50,611 bases of DNA from positions 30,657 through 81,267 of the forward strand of contig PS015096.1 of assembly GCA_048213135.1 (NCBI GenBank), read 5' to 3'. Numbering within the stretch: position 1 is the first letter of the stretch; the number at the start of each line of letters is the position of its first letter. Position numbers and translations under genes: made by a program. The stretch comes from Reclinomonas americana ATCC 50394 (lineage: Eukaryota > Jakobida > Jakobea > Jakobida). Shown in pieces: positions 11,787-22,966 of the stretch. The notes under the pieces were generated by a model. That model did not search any database and had not been told where the DNA came from. It saw nothing but the letters and a program-made list of their open reading frames with translations.

Positions 11787-12857
11787 CATTCTTGGTCTCG
11801 GCGACAGACATCCCTCCAATCTGCTGCTCGATCGGCACTCGGGCAAGGTCATCCATATTGACTTTGGCGATTGCTTCGAGGTGGCCATGAAGCGCGAAAA
11901 GTACCCAGAGAAGATCCCATTCCGCCTCACGCGCATGCTGGTCAACGCCATGGAGGTGCGTGTGCCGTTTTTTTCCTCTTCCTATCTCAAGCTCCAATGC
12001 TCACAAATGTATGTGTGCCACTTGCAGGTGTCCGGCATCGAGGGCACCTTCCGCAGCACGTGCGAGAGTGTAATGCGTGTGATTCGCGACAACAAGGTGA
12101 TGCATTATCCGTCGTTGTTGTGTGTGAAGTGGATGGTGGTGAATGCTGACCGAGGGGACTGTGTGTTTGTTTGTGAACAGGACTCCATCATGGCCATGCT
12201 GGAGGCCTTTGTGTACGACCCGCTGATTTCATGGCGTCTGCTGACGCAAAAGAACGTACCACAACACAGTTCAACTGGCGGCTCCGGAGCCTCGGGAGCC
12301 TCCGGCAGCATGGGCACGCCGGTGGCCGGCGGCTCAGGCTCTGGCGGTTTGGCCGGAATGATGGTGTCGAGCGGTGGTGCCAGCTCTGGGCGACCCACGC
12401 TGGCCGAGTTGCAAGCGGAAATGGCCTCGTCTCGTTGCGTTGGCGAACACGTGAGCGCTCTTGTGTGTCTGTGCCGGAAGCTGACAGCGGAGTGTTTTTT
12501 TTTTGTGGAAACAGACGAGGGCAGCCTCGGACACATGCCACGCAGTGTGCGCGAGCGCGAGCTGCGCGAGGCGCACGGCGAGGAGGGACTGGGTGCACGC
12601 GAAGAGGACATTAACGAGAAGGCCATGTCGGTCATCCAGAGAATCACCAACAAACTTAATGGTCGCGACTTTAACGCGCAACCACTTGGCGTCGCCGAGC
12701 AGGTTGATCGACTAATTTTGCAAGCACGCAGCCACGAAAACTTGTGCGAGTGTTACATTGGGTGAGTGTCAGTCAGTGGAGAGAGTGTCACCCATCCGCC
12801 CCCCTTTGCTCACTTGCTTCCTCGTCGCATCCTCGCAGATGGTGTCCGTTCTGGTGA
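11787..12857 (+). CDS. TOR: TOR kinase, kinase C-lobe and FATC, complete 3' end
   Basis: Plus-strand exons begin inside the catalytic loop with ILGLGDRHPSNLLLDRHSG (DRHPSN catalytic loop), then HIDFGDCFEVAMKREKYPEK (DFG metal-binding motif) and IPFRLTRMLVNAMEV. A Gly/Ser-rich insert follows near 12280-12400 in the negative-regulatory region, then RITNKLNGRDFN and LQARSHENLCECYIG. The last intron is 12762-12838; the final exon supplies WCPFW and TGA at 12855-12857. CYIGWCPFW is the invariant FATC C-terminus of TOR, so the gene is complete at this end and catalytic motifs are intact. Confidence 0.97.
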
Positions 12858-12997
12858 AGTGCATGTGTGTGTGCAAAGAGAAACAGACTTAAAAAAACAT
12901 TCCATTTTGTCATTTACTACTGAACGAGAAAAAACAGTGGGGAGGCGGGGGGAAGGAGGAAAGACAGGGAGAAGAAAGACGTGAGTGTATAAAGCTG

Positions 12998-15900
12998 TTA
13001 CGCCGGTGGCACGGTCCGCGAGTTCTCGGTAATGTGCTGCACGAAAGAACAGCAATGTGAGGCTCAAGGTGTTGGCTCTGTGTGTACGCGTGTGTTTGTC
13101 GCTCACCGCCTGCAGCGCCTGCACCCACTCTTCGCGAACAATGTGATTGGCCGCCTCAAAATCGACCGTGCGGTCCGCCGTCTGGATGTAAAATGTCTGG
13201 GTGATCTTGTTGCCTGTGTGTGTGTGCACACAATGGTGAGGATCACGGTACGAGGCGACTGGATAGAAAACGAAAAGGACGAAACAGACTGCGGCACGCG
13301 ACAGAATGTCGGAGCCCGAGTTGCCACTCTTGACGGTGGCACCGACCAGCGACACGCTGCGTTCGGCCTTGCGACGATCGGGTGTGGTCCACACCAAATT
13401 CATGCCCTTTACCTGCACGAAACGTGCATGTGGAGCTCCACGATGACCGTGCTTGACAAATATTTGACCTGTGTGTGTGTGCACAATCAGAGTCGAAGTC
13501 CATTCCGCAAAACAGAGCAAGTGACAACACACACACACGCACCATCGGCAAGCAGACGCATGCGGCGTTCGGGTGTGGCACCAATGGCTCGCGACTCGGC
13601 CAGCTGGTCGGTCAGTGCGCCGACCTGCGTGCTGAGTTCGTTGATGCGATGCTCGTTCACTTCACGCTCGCGGCCGCGGGTCAACTCGAGTGCATCCTGC
13701 GATAATGACATGTGAGCACTGGGGAAAAAAACGAACGACACTTGTCGCTCACCTTAGCTGTGCGCACGGCCTCCAGCTCACCACGAGCGGCGCGCAAGCG
13801 AGTCTCCAGCTCATGCATCAGTTGCTTCATCTGCTCATTGGCAGCCACCACTGACGACGCTCCCGCAGCGTTGGTCTGTGCGGCGGCAGCCGAGGCCTCG
13901 GCCACGGCCAATGCCCGGCGCAGACTGTCCACTTCGTCGTCGCGTGCGTGGGAGGCGGAAGTCGCCGCCGCCAACTGCTCACGTACGGTTGTAATCTCGG
14001 CATCGCGTTGCGCCACCGTCGCCTCCAAATGTGGTACCCTGCGTGCGAGCACGTCGTGCTTCTCCTGCAACTCTGCCAACTGTCGTCGCAACGCTGCCGC
14101 CTCCTCCGATGCCACTGGCGATGCCACTGGCGATGCGGCCTGGAGGGGGAAGGTGAGATCGATACAAGAGTGACTGAAGATAGAAAGGTACGCAACAGCA
14201 GGCACGGGACTGCTCGACGACACTGGCATGGCGCGTTCACGCTGCAGTCGCTCCGCCTCCTGTGCCAAAGCTCGCTCCTTCTCTTGCAGCTTGGTTTCCT
14301 GGCGAAAACGAAACGTGGGTGTGTGCGGTGCATGCACACTCAACACAAATGAGACGCACCAGATCCAACAATTGCTTCTGTCGTTTCTCCGCCTCCTCGC
14401 GCAGTCGCAGCTCCTCGCGTTCGCGTGCCAACAGCTTTTGCTCCTCCTGCTCGCGTGCCTGCAGCAGAATTTCCCGCATACGCCGGTTCTGGTTGGCAAA
14501 TTGCTGTGGAAGAACAGGCAAGGGCGGTTGGTGAGGGAACAGGAACACGAAAAAATAAAGAAAAGTGGCGCTGCGGCGCACCCTCAAGAACGCCATAAAG
14601 TCCTCCGAGTCGAAGCAGCCGCGCGGTCCCGACTCCAACGACACCGCCACACACATGCGCTTGTTGTTCCGCACTCCATCGTCGGCTGCTAGGTCGTCGC
14701 CTCGCATCAGATTTCTGCATCCAAAAGGATGGTGAGTTGAACGGCACGCACACAAAAAGTGCAAGTGCCGTTGAGAGCACGCAACAATATGTGCGACTCG
14801 ACGCCCTTGTCCAGAGTCATGAGCGAGTAACGTACGCGCCCCTTGGCACCCTGCGGCACATTGACCAGATCCAGCGACCGTAATCGGTCCGTAAGATACT
14901 TGCCGCATTGCTGATCCTCGCGGACCTGCACGTAAGAGGGAGAGGGGTCAGTGAGGGACAGGAGAGAGAGGGGAGAGAGAGAGAGAGAGAAGGAGAGGGG
15001 GAGAGAGAAGGAGAGGGAGAGAGAGAAGGAGAGGGAGAGAGAAGGAGAGAAGGAGAGGGAGAGAGAGAGAGAGAGAGAAAGAATAGAAGAGAGAGAGAGA
15101 GGCCGGCGCACCTGATGCAAGCACGCGAGCGCCACGCCAATGACGTTCTCGCCCCACGATGATGTCAGCAGCTGAAGTGATTTGGCGGCCTCGCGCGCAA
15201 TCGGCGGCTGCTCGTACTCGCTCACCGCCCACGACGGTGTCGTCACGTGCGACAGAGCTGTCGGGGAGCGCCGAAGTACGGAAGGACGACGCTGTCGCGA
15301 CGAGCCGCCGCCGGAGCCGTTGGTCGATGCCGCCGAGGCCGACGAGGAGTACAAGATGCTTTCCAGCAGGACCTGCACACACAAAAATCAGATGCCGCCC
15401 ACCAGCCCAACACACAGGAGGTGGTGACGAACCGACAGACTGATGGCGTCGGGGTCGGAGAGCTGGATGCCGAGGAGGTTGTTCAGTTGTTTCTCATACC
15501 TACAACAGGAGAAGAGTGAGAACTTGGGAGAAACGGCGTGGTGTGCGTGTGAATACTCGCAGTCGCACCGTGGTTGAATAAACTCGCTCAGCGCGAAAAT
15601 GTACTTGCTCTCGCGCACGGGGCAGTCGCGCAGAATGACGGCGCGCACCTCGTCCGACTGCGGGAACAGCAGATTCTTGGTGGCAAACATGGGATTGCGA
15701 GCCACCTGCGGGGGCGGGCCTGTGCGACACACGGGCGTCAGCGTGCGACACAACATCGCCGAGTGATCCTTGGTCACTCAACTCATGGACGACGACGAAT
15801 CGCCTGGAACGCGAGGCGTCTGCGGCAAGAGTGTCCGTGGTGTGATCATGTCGTCGAGGAGACCCTCCTCCTTCAGCAGCTGCTGCTCCGCCGAACCCTC

Positions 15901-16452
15901 TGCCGACAGAGACCAACGATTCAGATCACACACGATCGACAGCCAGATCGCCAAACAACAAGCCTCACCGTCAAAGCGCAGCATAAAGAGCAGAGTCTGC
16001 CACTCGCGCAGGTAGCGAACAGTATCCTGCTGTCCGCCAGGGCCGCTGCCGGTCGGCGACATCGCACTCTGCGGGCGCGCCAGACTGCGTGTGCGACGAC
16101 ACACACTGCGGGTCAGCAAAAGTACGGAAAGAGACAAGCGATGAGGGGGGAAAATAAGACGCAACGCAATGCGCACGATGCGCAGGTGCTCCTTGAGGAA
16201 GGTCAGCGAGTGGTCGCGAATCTGCTGCTCTTCCGCCGGACTCGGCCGCTCGACCAGGCGCACAGTTTTGTGCGGAGTCGCATAGTCACCACCCGCGCTC
16301 GAAATCGACTTGATGTCGGTGGCGTCGTCAAACACCGCACGAATCGCGAGGGTGAGCTCGGAGACAACACCGGAGTTGCGCATGAGGATCAGTGCGTCGA
16401 TGCCGTCGGGGTGTTGTGTGAAGCTGTCGGCGTCGACCTGCAGATGGAGTGC

Positions 16453-16489
<37 letters not shown>

Positions 16490-19400
16490 AGAATGCGAGA
16501 CGCAACGACAAACTCCAGTTGCGTGTCGTAGAGACCGTGGATCAAGGCGCCAGCTGCTTGGAACGACGACTGAATCTGTCGCAACTCGGCCTCGATGCGA
16601 CGTGTGTCAAGTGAGAGCCACTGCCGCAGCATGCCGCGCATCTCGTGGTCCTGGCAAAGCAAAGGCGGGTGATGAGGGTGAAGGGATGGGAGGCACGATA
16701 GAAAGCAAGAACAGGCCGTAGAGAAGAGGGTGAAGTGAAAGGAGATACTCAGAAAAGGTGGAACACCGAGAAAGGGAAGAGGGGGTGAACGGAAGAGATA
16801 CGCGGAAGAATGCGCAGCCACCGAGCAAGAATGAGAGCAAATGGCGTGGAGAGGAGGACGAAGGGAAGGGAGGCACGAGAGAAAGCGCGATCATCGAGCG
16901 TAGAGAAGAGGGTGAAGTGAAGGGAGAGGCGGAGCACCGAGCAAGAGAAGAGGGGGTGAAGGAATGGGAGGCACGACAGAAAGCAAGAACAGGCCGTAGA
17001 GAAGAGGGCGAAGTGAAGGGAGATACTCAGAAAAGGTGGAGCACCGAGCAAGAGAAGAGGGGGTGAACGGAAGAGAGACGTGGGAGAATGCGCGGCCACC
17101 GAGCAAGAATGAGAGCAAATGGCGTGGAGAGGAGGACGAAGGGAAGGGAGGCACGAGAGAAAGCGCGATCATCGAGCACGACAGAAAAACAGGCCGTAGA
17201 GAAGAGGGCGAAGTGAAGGGAGATACTCAGAAAATGTGGAGCACCGAGCAAGAGAAGAGGTGGTGAACGGAAGAGAGACGCAGGAGAAAGCGCAATCATC
17301 GAATACGAAAGAAGAACGTGCCGCAGAGAAGGGGACAAAAAGAAGAGAGACACTCAGAAAAGGTGGAGCGCAGTCACCGAGCAAGAAAAAGAGTAAATGC
17401 CGAAGAGAAGAAAAGTAAAGGGAGACACTCAGTGCATGCGCAGAGAAGGGGGCGAGGAAAACAGACACAAGTGACATGAAAGAAGAATGTAAAAAGAAGG
17501 GGATACAAAAGCAGGCCAAGAAAGAATGCACCCAATCGAAGAGTCAGAGACGGCGAAAAACCATAAGCTCACGTTACCTTTTGACACTGAATCGGATGGT
17601 TGGTGCCGTCGATAATGTCGCTCAGCACGCCCGACATGCTGAACTTGAAGAACTCGTCGGTATCGTCACGGCGGCGGTGTCTGTGACAACACGCATGAGG
17701 CAACGACACAGAAAAACTGACACACAGGAGCCATGGTCCAAGTACCGGAACACAAGCTTCTTGACACGCTGCCGAAGCACCTCAGCACCGGTGGTGTCGT
17801 TGGCCTCCACCACCAGCAGGCGGTGCAGCCGCTCGATGCGACTCTCGTTGAGGAAGCGGACGCAGGCGACAGGGCGCGCCGACGACACGAACGAGTCAAT
17901 GTCGACCTCCAGCACAAACTACACACGCGAACTAAGCACGTGACGGAGAGAAAGAGAAAGTCTATGGAAGTGAGCACACGCAACATCGTCGCCGAGAATC
18001 GATCGCAGATCGGCAGAGACGCGCGGAATGACAGTCGATGTCAGCGTGTTCAGCTCCACGCCGAGCTGGTACCACTGTTTGTTTTTTTCGACACGCACGC
18101 ACACAGGTGAGTGACAGCCTATTCAACCAAACAATGCAGAGGGAGAAAGAGTGCATCGCACCGCCAGCAGCGCCTCCTTGATGTCGAACGAGGTAGGCAC
18201 ATATGTCGTGTCCGGTCCAGCAGACGAGCTGCCACCGCCACCGCCACTAGAGGGCGACAAGGCACCGGAGGGCGAAGTGATGGGCGGCACGGCATTAAAG
18301 GGGACTTGCAGCTCTTGTGTGCGATTGTCGACAAACACACGAGCCGGCGCAGAGGCGCGTGGGCCCACGTGGAAGATGCTGAAAGAGGCAGAGAGTCAAA
18401 GACTGCGAGGAGGAGAGCAGAAGTATACAAGAAGTCTCACCGAACACCACGCAGGCGCTCGCGTACGGCCTGAATCATGGAGGTGGCCTCGTTGGCCGCC
18501 TGCTGCAGCGCCTTGGTCACATTCGGCGACACTGCCTGCTGCAGCAGACCGGCGGCGCGAGTGGGATACGGCGCCTGCCGAATAGACTCGCGGTCCACCT
18601 GCAACAAAGAAAAGGTGGGCACAAGCACACCATGGACTACTCTGTAATGACGCACCGCCACAGTGATGGAACCAATGGCGCCCAGGTTGCATCCGTACTC
18701 CGACGCCAAACGACTCGACACGTGGTTCTCGGTCTCCTTGGCCACGGCCTCGATGACCACGCTCTTGGCGCGCAGCTCGGCGACAAACGACTCCGGTGTC
18801 GTCTTGGTCCACGGGAAAATGTCGGTGAGGGTCTTGGTGGCCGGCTCGTACGTCGACTGCGTCTCGGTGGCCTCGCGCCAGCGCACAATCACTCCCTGCA
18901 CGCCCTCGCGGATCGTGCGCATGTCGTAGTCGTGTTGCACGCTGTCGCGTTGTTGGGACTGCGGGAGGGAGGGAAGTGAGAAGGAGAAGGAGGGGGAAAG
19001 AGAAAGAGAGAGCGGACGAACCGCAAGCTGCAGGAGAGCCGGAAGCAGATTCTTCTGAATGTGCTCGTAGAACAGCTCGCTGGCTTGCGTGGTCACCACG
19101 TGACTCGAGGGCGCCGAGGACCAGTCAATCTATCAGTGCATTCCGTGAGCACGTCGCTCGACACTCCACGCAAACAGCAAGTGCACACGAACCTGGATCC
19201 AGAACGGACAATCAAACACATGGCCCACACGCTGTGCCTCCTCTGCACACAGTCCATTGTACAGCTCACGCACGTCGTCCTCCACTTGTTGCTCCTGTCG
19301 TCGACAGCGTGAGCGAGATATGCAAACACAGACGCACACGGAAAGATCACCACCAAACCTGCGCATGTCGGAGAGCATTGATCCACTCGGTGCGCTCCTC

Positions 19401-20477
19401 GGCCGAGGAAACACGCAAACGATACAGACGGTGTGCGGTTTGCACAGTGAACGCGAATTGTTGCTTCGTCGCGTCCGTCTCTTCGTCGTCCACACGAACG
19501 GCCGAGTCGCGTTGCATCTCAATGGCGCCCTTGAGAGGGCCCTGTGTGTGAGGGGGTGAGGAGGGGGAAGGGGGGAGAGCACAGGGGAGAGAGGTGGAGA
19601 GGGAGGAGCAAGAGGGGGNNNNNNNNNNNNNNNNNNNNNNNNNNNNNNNNNNNNNNNNNNNNNNNNNNNNNNNNNNNNNNNNNNNNNNNNNNNNNNNNNN
19701 NNNNNNNNNNNNNNNNNNNNNNNNNNNNNNNNNNNNNNNNNNNNNNNNNNNNNNNNNNNNNNNNNNNNNNNNNNNNNNNNNNNNNNNNNNNNNNNNNNNN
19801 NNNNNNNNNNNNNNNNNNNNNNNNNNNNNNNNNNNNNNNNNNNNNNNNNNNNNNNNNNNNNNNNNNNNNNNNNNNNNNNNNNNNNNNNNNNNNNNNNNNN
19901 NNNNNNNNNNNNNNNNNNNNNNNNNNNNNNNNNNNNNNNNNNNNNNNNNNNNNNNNNNNNNNNNNNNNNNNNNNNNNNNNNNNNNNNNNNNNNNNNNNNN
20001 NNNNNNNNNNGTGCAAGCGTGAGAGAGTGTGTGTGTGTGTGTGTGCGTGTGTGTGTGAGAGAGAGGAGGGAGAGTGTACGTCTGTCAATGTGTCTATGTG
20101 TTAGAGAGAAAGAGCGTGTTGTGCTTGTGTGTGTGCTTGTGTGCTTGCGTGTGTATGCGTGAGGAGAGACACGAGTGTCTGTCTCAATGTGTGTGTGTGA
20201 CTGTGTGTGTGTGCGAGTGACTCACCATTGAGACTGCCATGACACTGGGCGAGGCAGCGGCAGCCGCATCGGAGCCGGAAGCAGGCATGCGCAAGGAGCC
20301 GACGCTGGCGGAGGAGAGGCGCGAGCCCGAGCGGCGGCGCATGTGCTCACTGGCCACACTCGCGCCCGCACTGCCCGCGTCTGTTGGCACTGTCGGTGGT
20401 GTCGGTGGGGGTGTGGGCGGGGTGGCGGAGCCCGGTGGGGAGGCGAGCAGCGAGAGGAGAGAGTTGCCGCCGCTCAT
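12998..20477 (-). CDS. Large protein with N- and C-terminal PH domains and a coiled coil
   Basis: Roughly 1,500 residues over about 20 exons, from ATG at 20477 to TAA at 12998-13000. Seen in order: a Ser/Pro/Ala-rich N-terminus; the second half of a PH domain (FAFTVQTAHRLYRLRV then SSAEERTEWINALRHAQ, near 19400-19510); a long helical middle I do not recognise (LFYEHIQKNLLPALLQLA near 19050, DEFFKFSMSGVLSDIIDGTN near 17620, ARNPMFATKNLLFPQSDEV near 15670); a Glu/Arg/Gln coiled coil (13700-14500); and a C-terminal PH domain (KHGHRGAPHARFVQV, GMNLVWTTPDRRKAERSVSL, then FEAANHIVREEWVQALQA). PH domains bind phosphoinositides or proteins, so a membrane-linked scaffold is likely (inference). The first half of the N-terminal PH domain is absent and may lie in the gap at 19619-20010. 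An apparent stop at 15778 is removed by a short intron with a GTTGAG donor. The specific function is unknown. Confidence 0.75.
14938..15105 (+). repeat. GA-rich tract in an intron of the PH-domain gene
   Basis: Purine-only stretch of GAGA and GGAGA units between two exons of the minus-strand gene. On the transcribed strand it is a long CT-rich polypyrimidine tract. It has no coding content. Confidence 0.85.
16690..17440 (+). repeat. Imperfect purine-rich minisatellite in an unusually long intron
   Basis: Recurring blocks, for example GCCGTAGAGAAGAGGG at about 16714, 16993 and 17193, and AAAGCGCGATCATCGAGC at about 16882 and 17160, give unequal repeat units of about 200-280 bp with internal sub-repeats. 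The array fills an intron of about 925 nt (about 16653-17577) of the PH-domain gene, ten times the length usual here. Glu/Arg/Lys-rich frames across it are artefacts of composition. Confidence 0.85.
19619..20010. other. Assembly gap (392 N) in the PH-domain gene
   Basis: Gap between exon 1 (donor ATG then GTGAGT near 20226) and the exon beginning GPLKGAIEMQRD. Exons 1 and 2 are compatible in phase across it, but the first strands of the PH fold are missing, so one exon may be hidden here. Confidence 0.85.
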
Positions 20478-20889
20478 TTGTGTTTGTGTGCGTGTGAAGA
20501 TATTGGTGAATTGGTCGGTCGCGCTAAATTTCGTTCATTGCTGTTGTGCGCTCTGTGTGATCTCTGCGCTGGGCACGCATTGGGTGCGATAGGTGGTATC
20601 CGTGGCTTGGTTGAGGCCTGTGAACACGTTGCAGACTCGAGCTCGCGCACAGCGCTGCGTCTTGCACGGGTTTGATGCCGAGGCTTGGTGCTCTTCTTTG
20701 CGAGTTATGCAGGATCAGGCCGGCATGCACATGACACTGTCTGGTATCTCCGTTGCTCTCCTGCATGCAGGCGCACCTGTTCGATTCGCAATTTTCTTGC
20801 AAATGTACGTTCCAGCGCTTTGAAGTTTTCATTCGCGATCGTTCTGTTTTGCATGCACTCGCATCCTCTTGGATCTCTCTTGCGACTCA
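20478..20889. other. Region with no gene seen
   Basis: Contains the 5' flank of the PH-domain gene and the 3' flank of the gene ending at 20890. Open frames here lack good codon use or family resemblance. A dense CA/GT region lies further left at 20020-20220, inside intron 1 of the PH-domain gene. Confidence 0.5.
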
Positions 20890-21413
20890 CTACTGCTCCT
20901 CGTCAGATCCGGCCGCCGCAGACGCCTTCTTCGCCTCGAGTTCCGCACGCCGCGAGCCGACAGTCGGCACCAACTGCTCATGCTCGATGCAGAGCAACAG
21001 AACAGCGTCGCCGCTGCGAGCCGGATCGTGTCCCTGAATATTCATGTCCCACGAGAACGAGCTGCTGGCTGGCGCTCCCTCCCGGTCGTTCTGCGTGTCG
21101 AAAGACCAGTCGCCAGCACCGTGGACGGAGTACTGTTCCGCATCGTCGCCGACGGCAGCGTGTCCGAGGGTGGAGGCGTGTATCGAGATCTTGGCTGTGC
21201 CCGACACCTGCACAGCAGAGTGGGTCACACGAACCTCAGCAGTTGCGCATGCACTGCGCCGGAGCAATCACCTTCAGCAGCTCGGGGCTTCGAGCAGACA
21301 CCGTCAGCTTGATCCACACAGCGCGGGTGTAGTGCACCTCGGCACTCCACTCCAGGTGCGGGCAAAACGGATCAACGTACGTGGTGCCGTCGAAGGCAGC
21401 CTCAAGGAAAAAC
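20890..21413 (-). CDS. Unrecognised protein, 3' exons
   Basis: Two minus-strand exons read as one protein: 21413-21272 (FFLEAAFDGTTYVDPFCPHL then EWSAEVHYTRAVWIKLTVSA) and 21207-20890 (VSGTAKISIHASTLGHAAVG ending KKASAAAGSDEEQ, stop TAG 20890-20892). They join in phase over a 64-nt intron with a CTGTGCAG acceptor. The alternating hydrophobic pattern suggests a beta-rich, perhaps beta-sandwich, domain with an acidic tail. Upstream, a frame around 21440-21573 (PLEIACPVEGESQAREEV) can be spliced on through a GTGCTT donor, but no start ATG is clear. I do not recognise the family. Confidence 0.5.
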
Positions 21414-21573
21414 CTGCATAATCACGATATGTTCGGAATGAAAGAAGTTGTCTCACTCTCATCGTAGTCAGCAGGAATAAGCACGCGGGTGCATCTCCTG
21501 CAACCTCCTCTCTTGCCTGGGATTCCCCCTCCACAGGGCATGCAATCTCGAGTGGAATACTTTTAGAACCCAA

Positions 21574-22036
21574 ACACGCACACTGTTTTTTCTCTCGCTG
21601 CCGGCGCCGGCCCTTGTATGCGTGCGTGCACGAACATAAAACTGCGCGCCCACTGTGTTGCTACCTCCACCACACACGCAAACACACGCTCACACAGCGG
21701 CTTGCACGTGCAGCAAGCAACACACAACCATTCCGAACACACTTTCGATATCTTCACGCGCAAGCCCACTTCCGACGCACACGCACTCACTACTTCCCAC
21801 CCCACTCGCAAGCGCACACCCCACTCACTTCATTCGAGAGATAAAGCGCGAATGCATTCGTCCTGCACAACGACTTCGAAGTTTATACACCACCACACGC
21901 CTTCGTCATCGCTCTCTCCCTCTATCCCTCTCAGAGACAAGCCAGACAGCACTCCTCCGTCCGGCCAGGCGAGACCCGATTCAACCCACACACACACGCA
22001 GCGCAGGCCTTTTCTCTTCAATCTCTACTCTCGCAC
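21574..22036. other. Pyrimidine- and CA-rich spacer, no gene seen
   Basis: CT/CA-rich sequence between the NADAR stop and the upstream exons of the gene ending at 20890. The long plus-strand frame here is Ser/Thr/Pro/His low complexity and overlaps real minus-strand exons to its right, so it is not called. It may hold the promoter and undetected first exon of the 20890 gene. Confidence 0.45.
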
Positions 22037-22831
22037 TCACGAAGCCGATCCACCAGCCACCACCGCGACACCACCAGCAGCACCCTCCGCTCTCAACTCC
22101 GCACGCAGCCGCATCAGCAGAATACCCAGCATGTTCTTGCCCGTGCTGTTCTCACCACATCCCCAGTAATCTGCAGGCACTCAAGAGTCAGACTCCCTTT
22201 CTCTCTCTTGCGCCTCTCCCCTCTCTCTTTCTCTCTCTTCTCTGTCTTGCGCCTCTCCTCCTCCCTCCCACGCAACAGTCTCCTGCCGCCTCCTCCACCA
22301 CCACAGCATCACCCGTCGAACTGCATTCCGACACCATCAATCACCCACTTGTCATGTCACACACAAACAGTGGGTGGAACGACGCAACAGCAGAGCCTCG
22401 CGACACTCGTCATACTTGGTGAACTTCTCCCGCAACGCCACATACATCACCTCGTCCTTGACTCGCTCCCAGTCGCGTCGCAAGTGCAAGTCACGTGAGC
22501 GTCCGGTTTTGGCGGCGTCGGCGGGTGACTTTTGTGAGCGCACCAGCTCGCTCTCGCGCGGATCCAGGAACTTTTGCGCCTGGAAATAGTGCTCTGTGGT
22601 CGCGTCTGCACATGCACGAGAGAGAGCGAGAATGAGAGACAACAAGATATCGAGAGAGTGTTATTTTTGGCTCCTTGCTGCCTCAACAACGCAACACTTT
22701 ACGCCATCGACCCAGATCGGGTGCTTTTAGAAGTTGGAGAAGCAGCCAAAGGCACCGCGAGTTCCGTAAAAGCCGATGCGTTCTGCATCGTCAGAGTAGT
22801 CGTCGTGATGCCAGCGGGAAGCAAGTGACAT
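22037..22831 (-). CDS. NADAR (DUF1768/YbiA-like) protein with an in-frame TAA
   Basis: NADAR proteins are N-glycosidases acting on ribose-linked intermediates such as riboflavin-pathway metabolites and ADP-ribose-type substrates. Exons are 22831-22696, 22605-22389, 22320-22277 and 22170-22037 (TGA 22037-22039). All three introns begin GTTGCG, and the phases fit exactly. Motifs: FYGTRGAFGCFSNF at the start of the domain, KYATTEHYFQAQKF (active-site region), ALLSTGDAVVVEEAAGD and YYWGCGENSTGKNMLGILLM. The whole domain (about 180 residues) is present and well conserved. The one fault is TAA at 22727-22729, between SNF and KHPIWVDG, where relatives carry a variable Tyr/Ser/Ala. Other genes here end in TAA, so the code is not changed. 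Explanations are a sequencing error, a recent nonsense mutation or programmed readthrough. Confidence 0.88.
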
Positions 22832-22966
22832 GATGAGTGCGCTGTATGTGGATCTGCATGCAGCACGTGATGTTCTATGAGCAGCAGTTGCAACAGTGGC
22901 AGTTGCCCGCTCTCCACCACACACCTTTAAAAAGTACGGAGAGACAAAAGCCGACGGAGCGATCCG
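22832..22966. promoter_or_regulatory. Shared divergent promoter region
   Basis: Only 135 bp separate the ATG of the NADAR gene (22831, minus) from that of the ABM gene (22967, plus), so both must be started from this stretch or from overlapping 5' UTRs. Direct repeats of GCAGCA/GCAGTTG lie near 22880-22910. No TATA box is obvious. Confidence 0.5.

Noticed and set aside
15700-15800. Splitting the 12998-20477 gene into two at the TGA near 15778
   Set aside because: A 63-nt intron (GTTGAG...CGCACAG) removes the stop and joins SSSSM to SPPPQVARNPMF in phase.
16600-17480. Glu/Arg/Lys-rich plus-strand and Leu/Ser/Pro-rich minus-strand frames
   Set aside because: Products of the purine-rich minisatellite in an intron; no start context and no conservation.
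21614-22422. Plus-strand 255-codon Ser/Thr/Pro/His frame
   Set aside because: CT/CA-rich low complexity; it is antisense to NADAR exons 2 to 4, which carry clear family motifs.
22727-22729. Reassignment of TAA to a sense codon in this organism
   Set aside because: Several genes here end naturally at TAA, including the PH-domain, helical B, Pol X and deacetylase-like genes.
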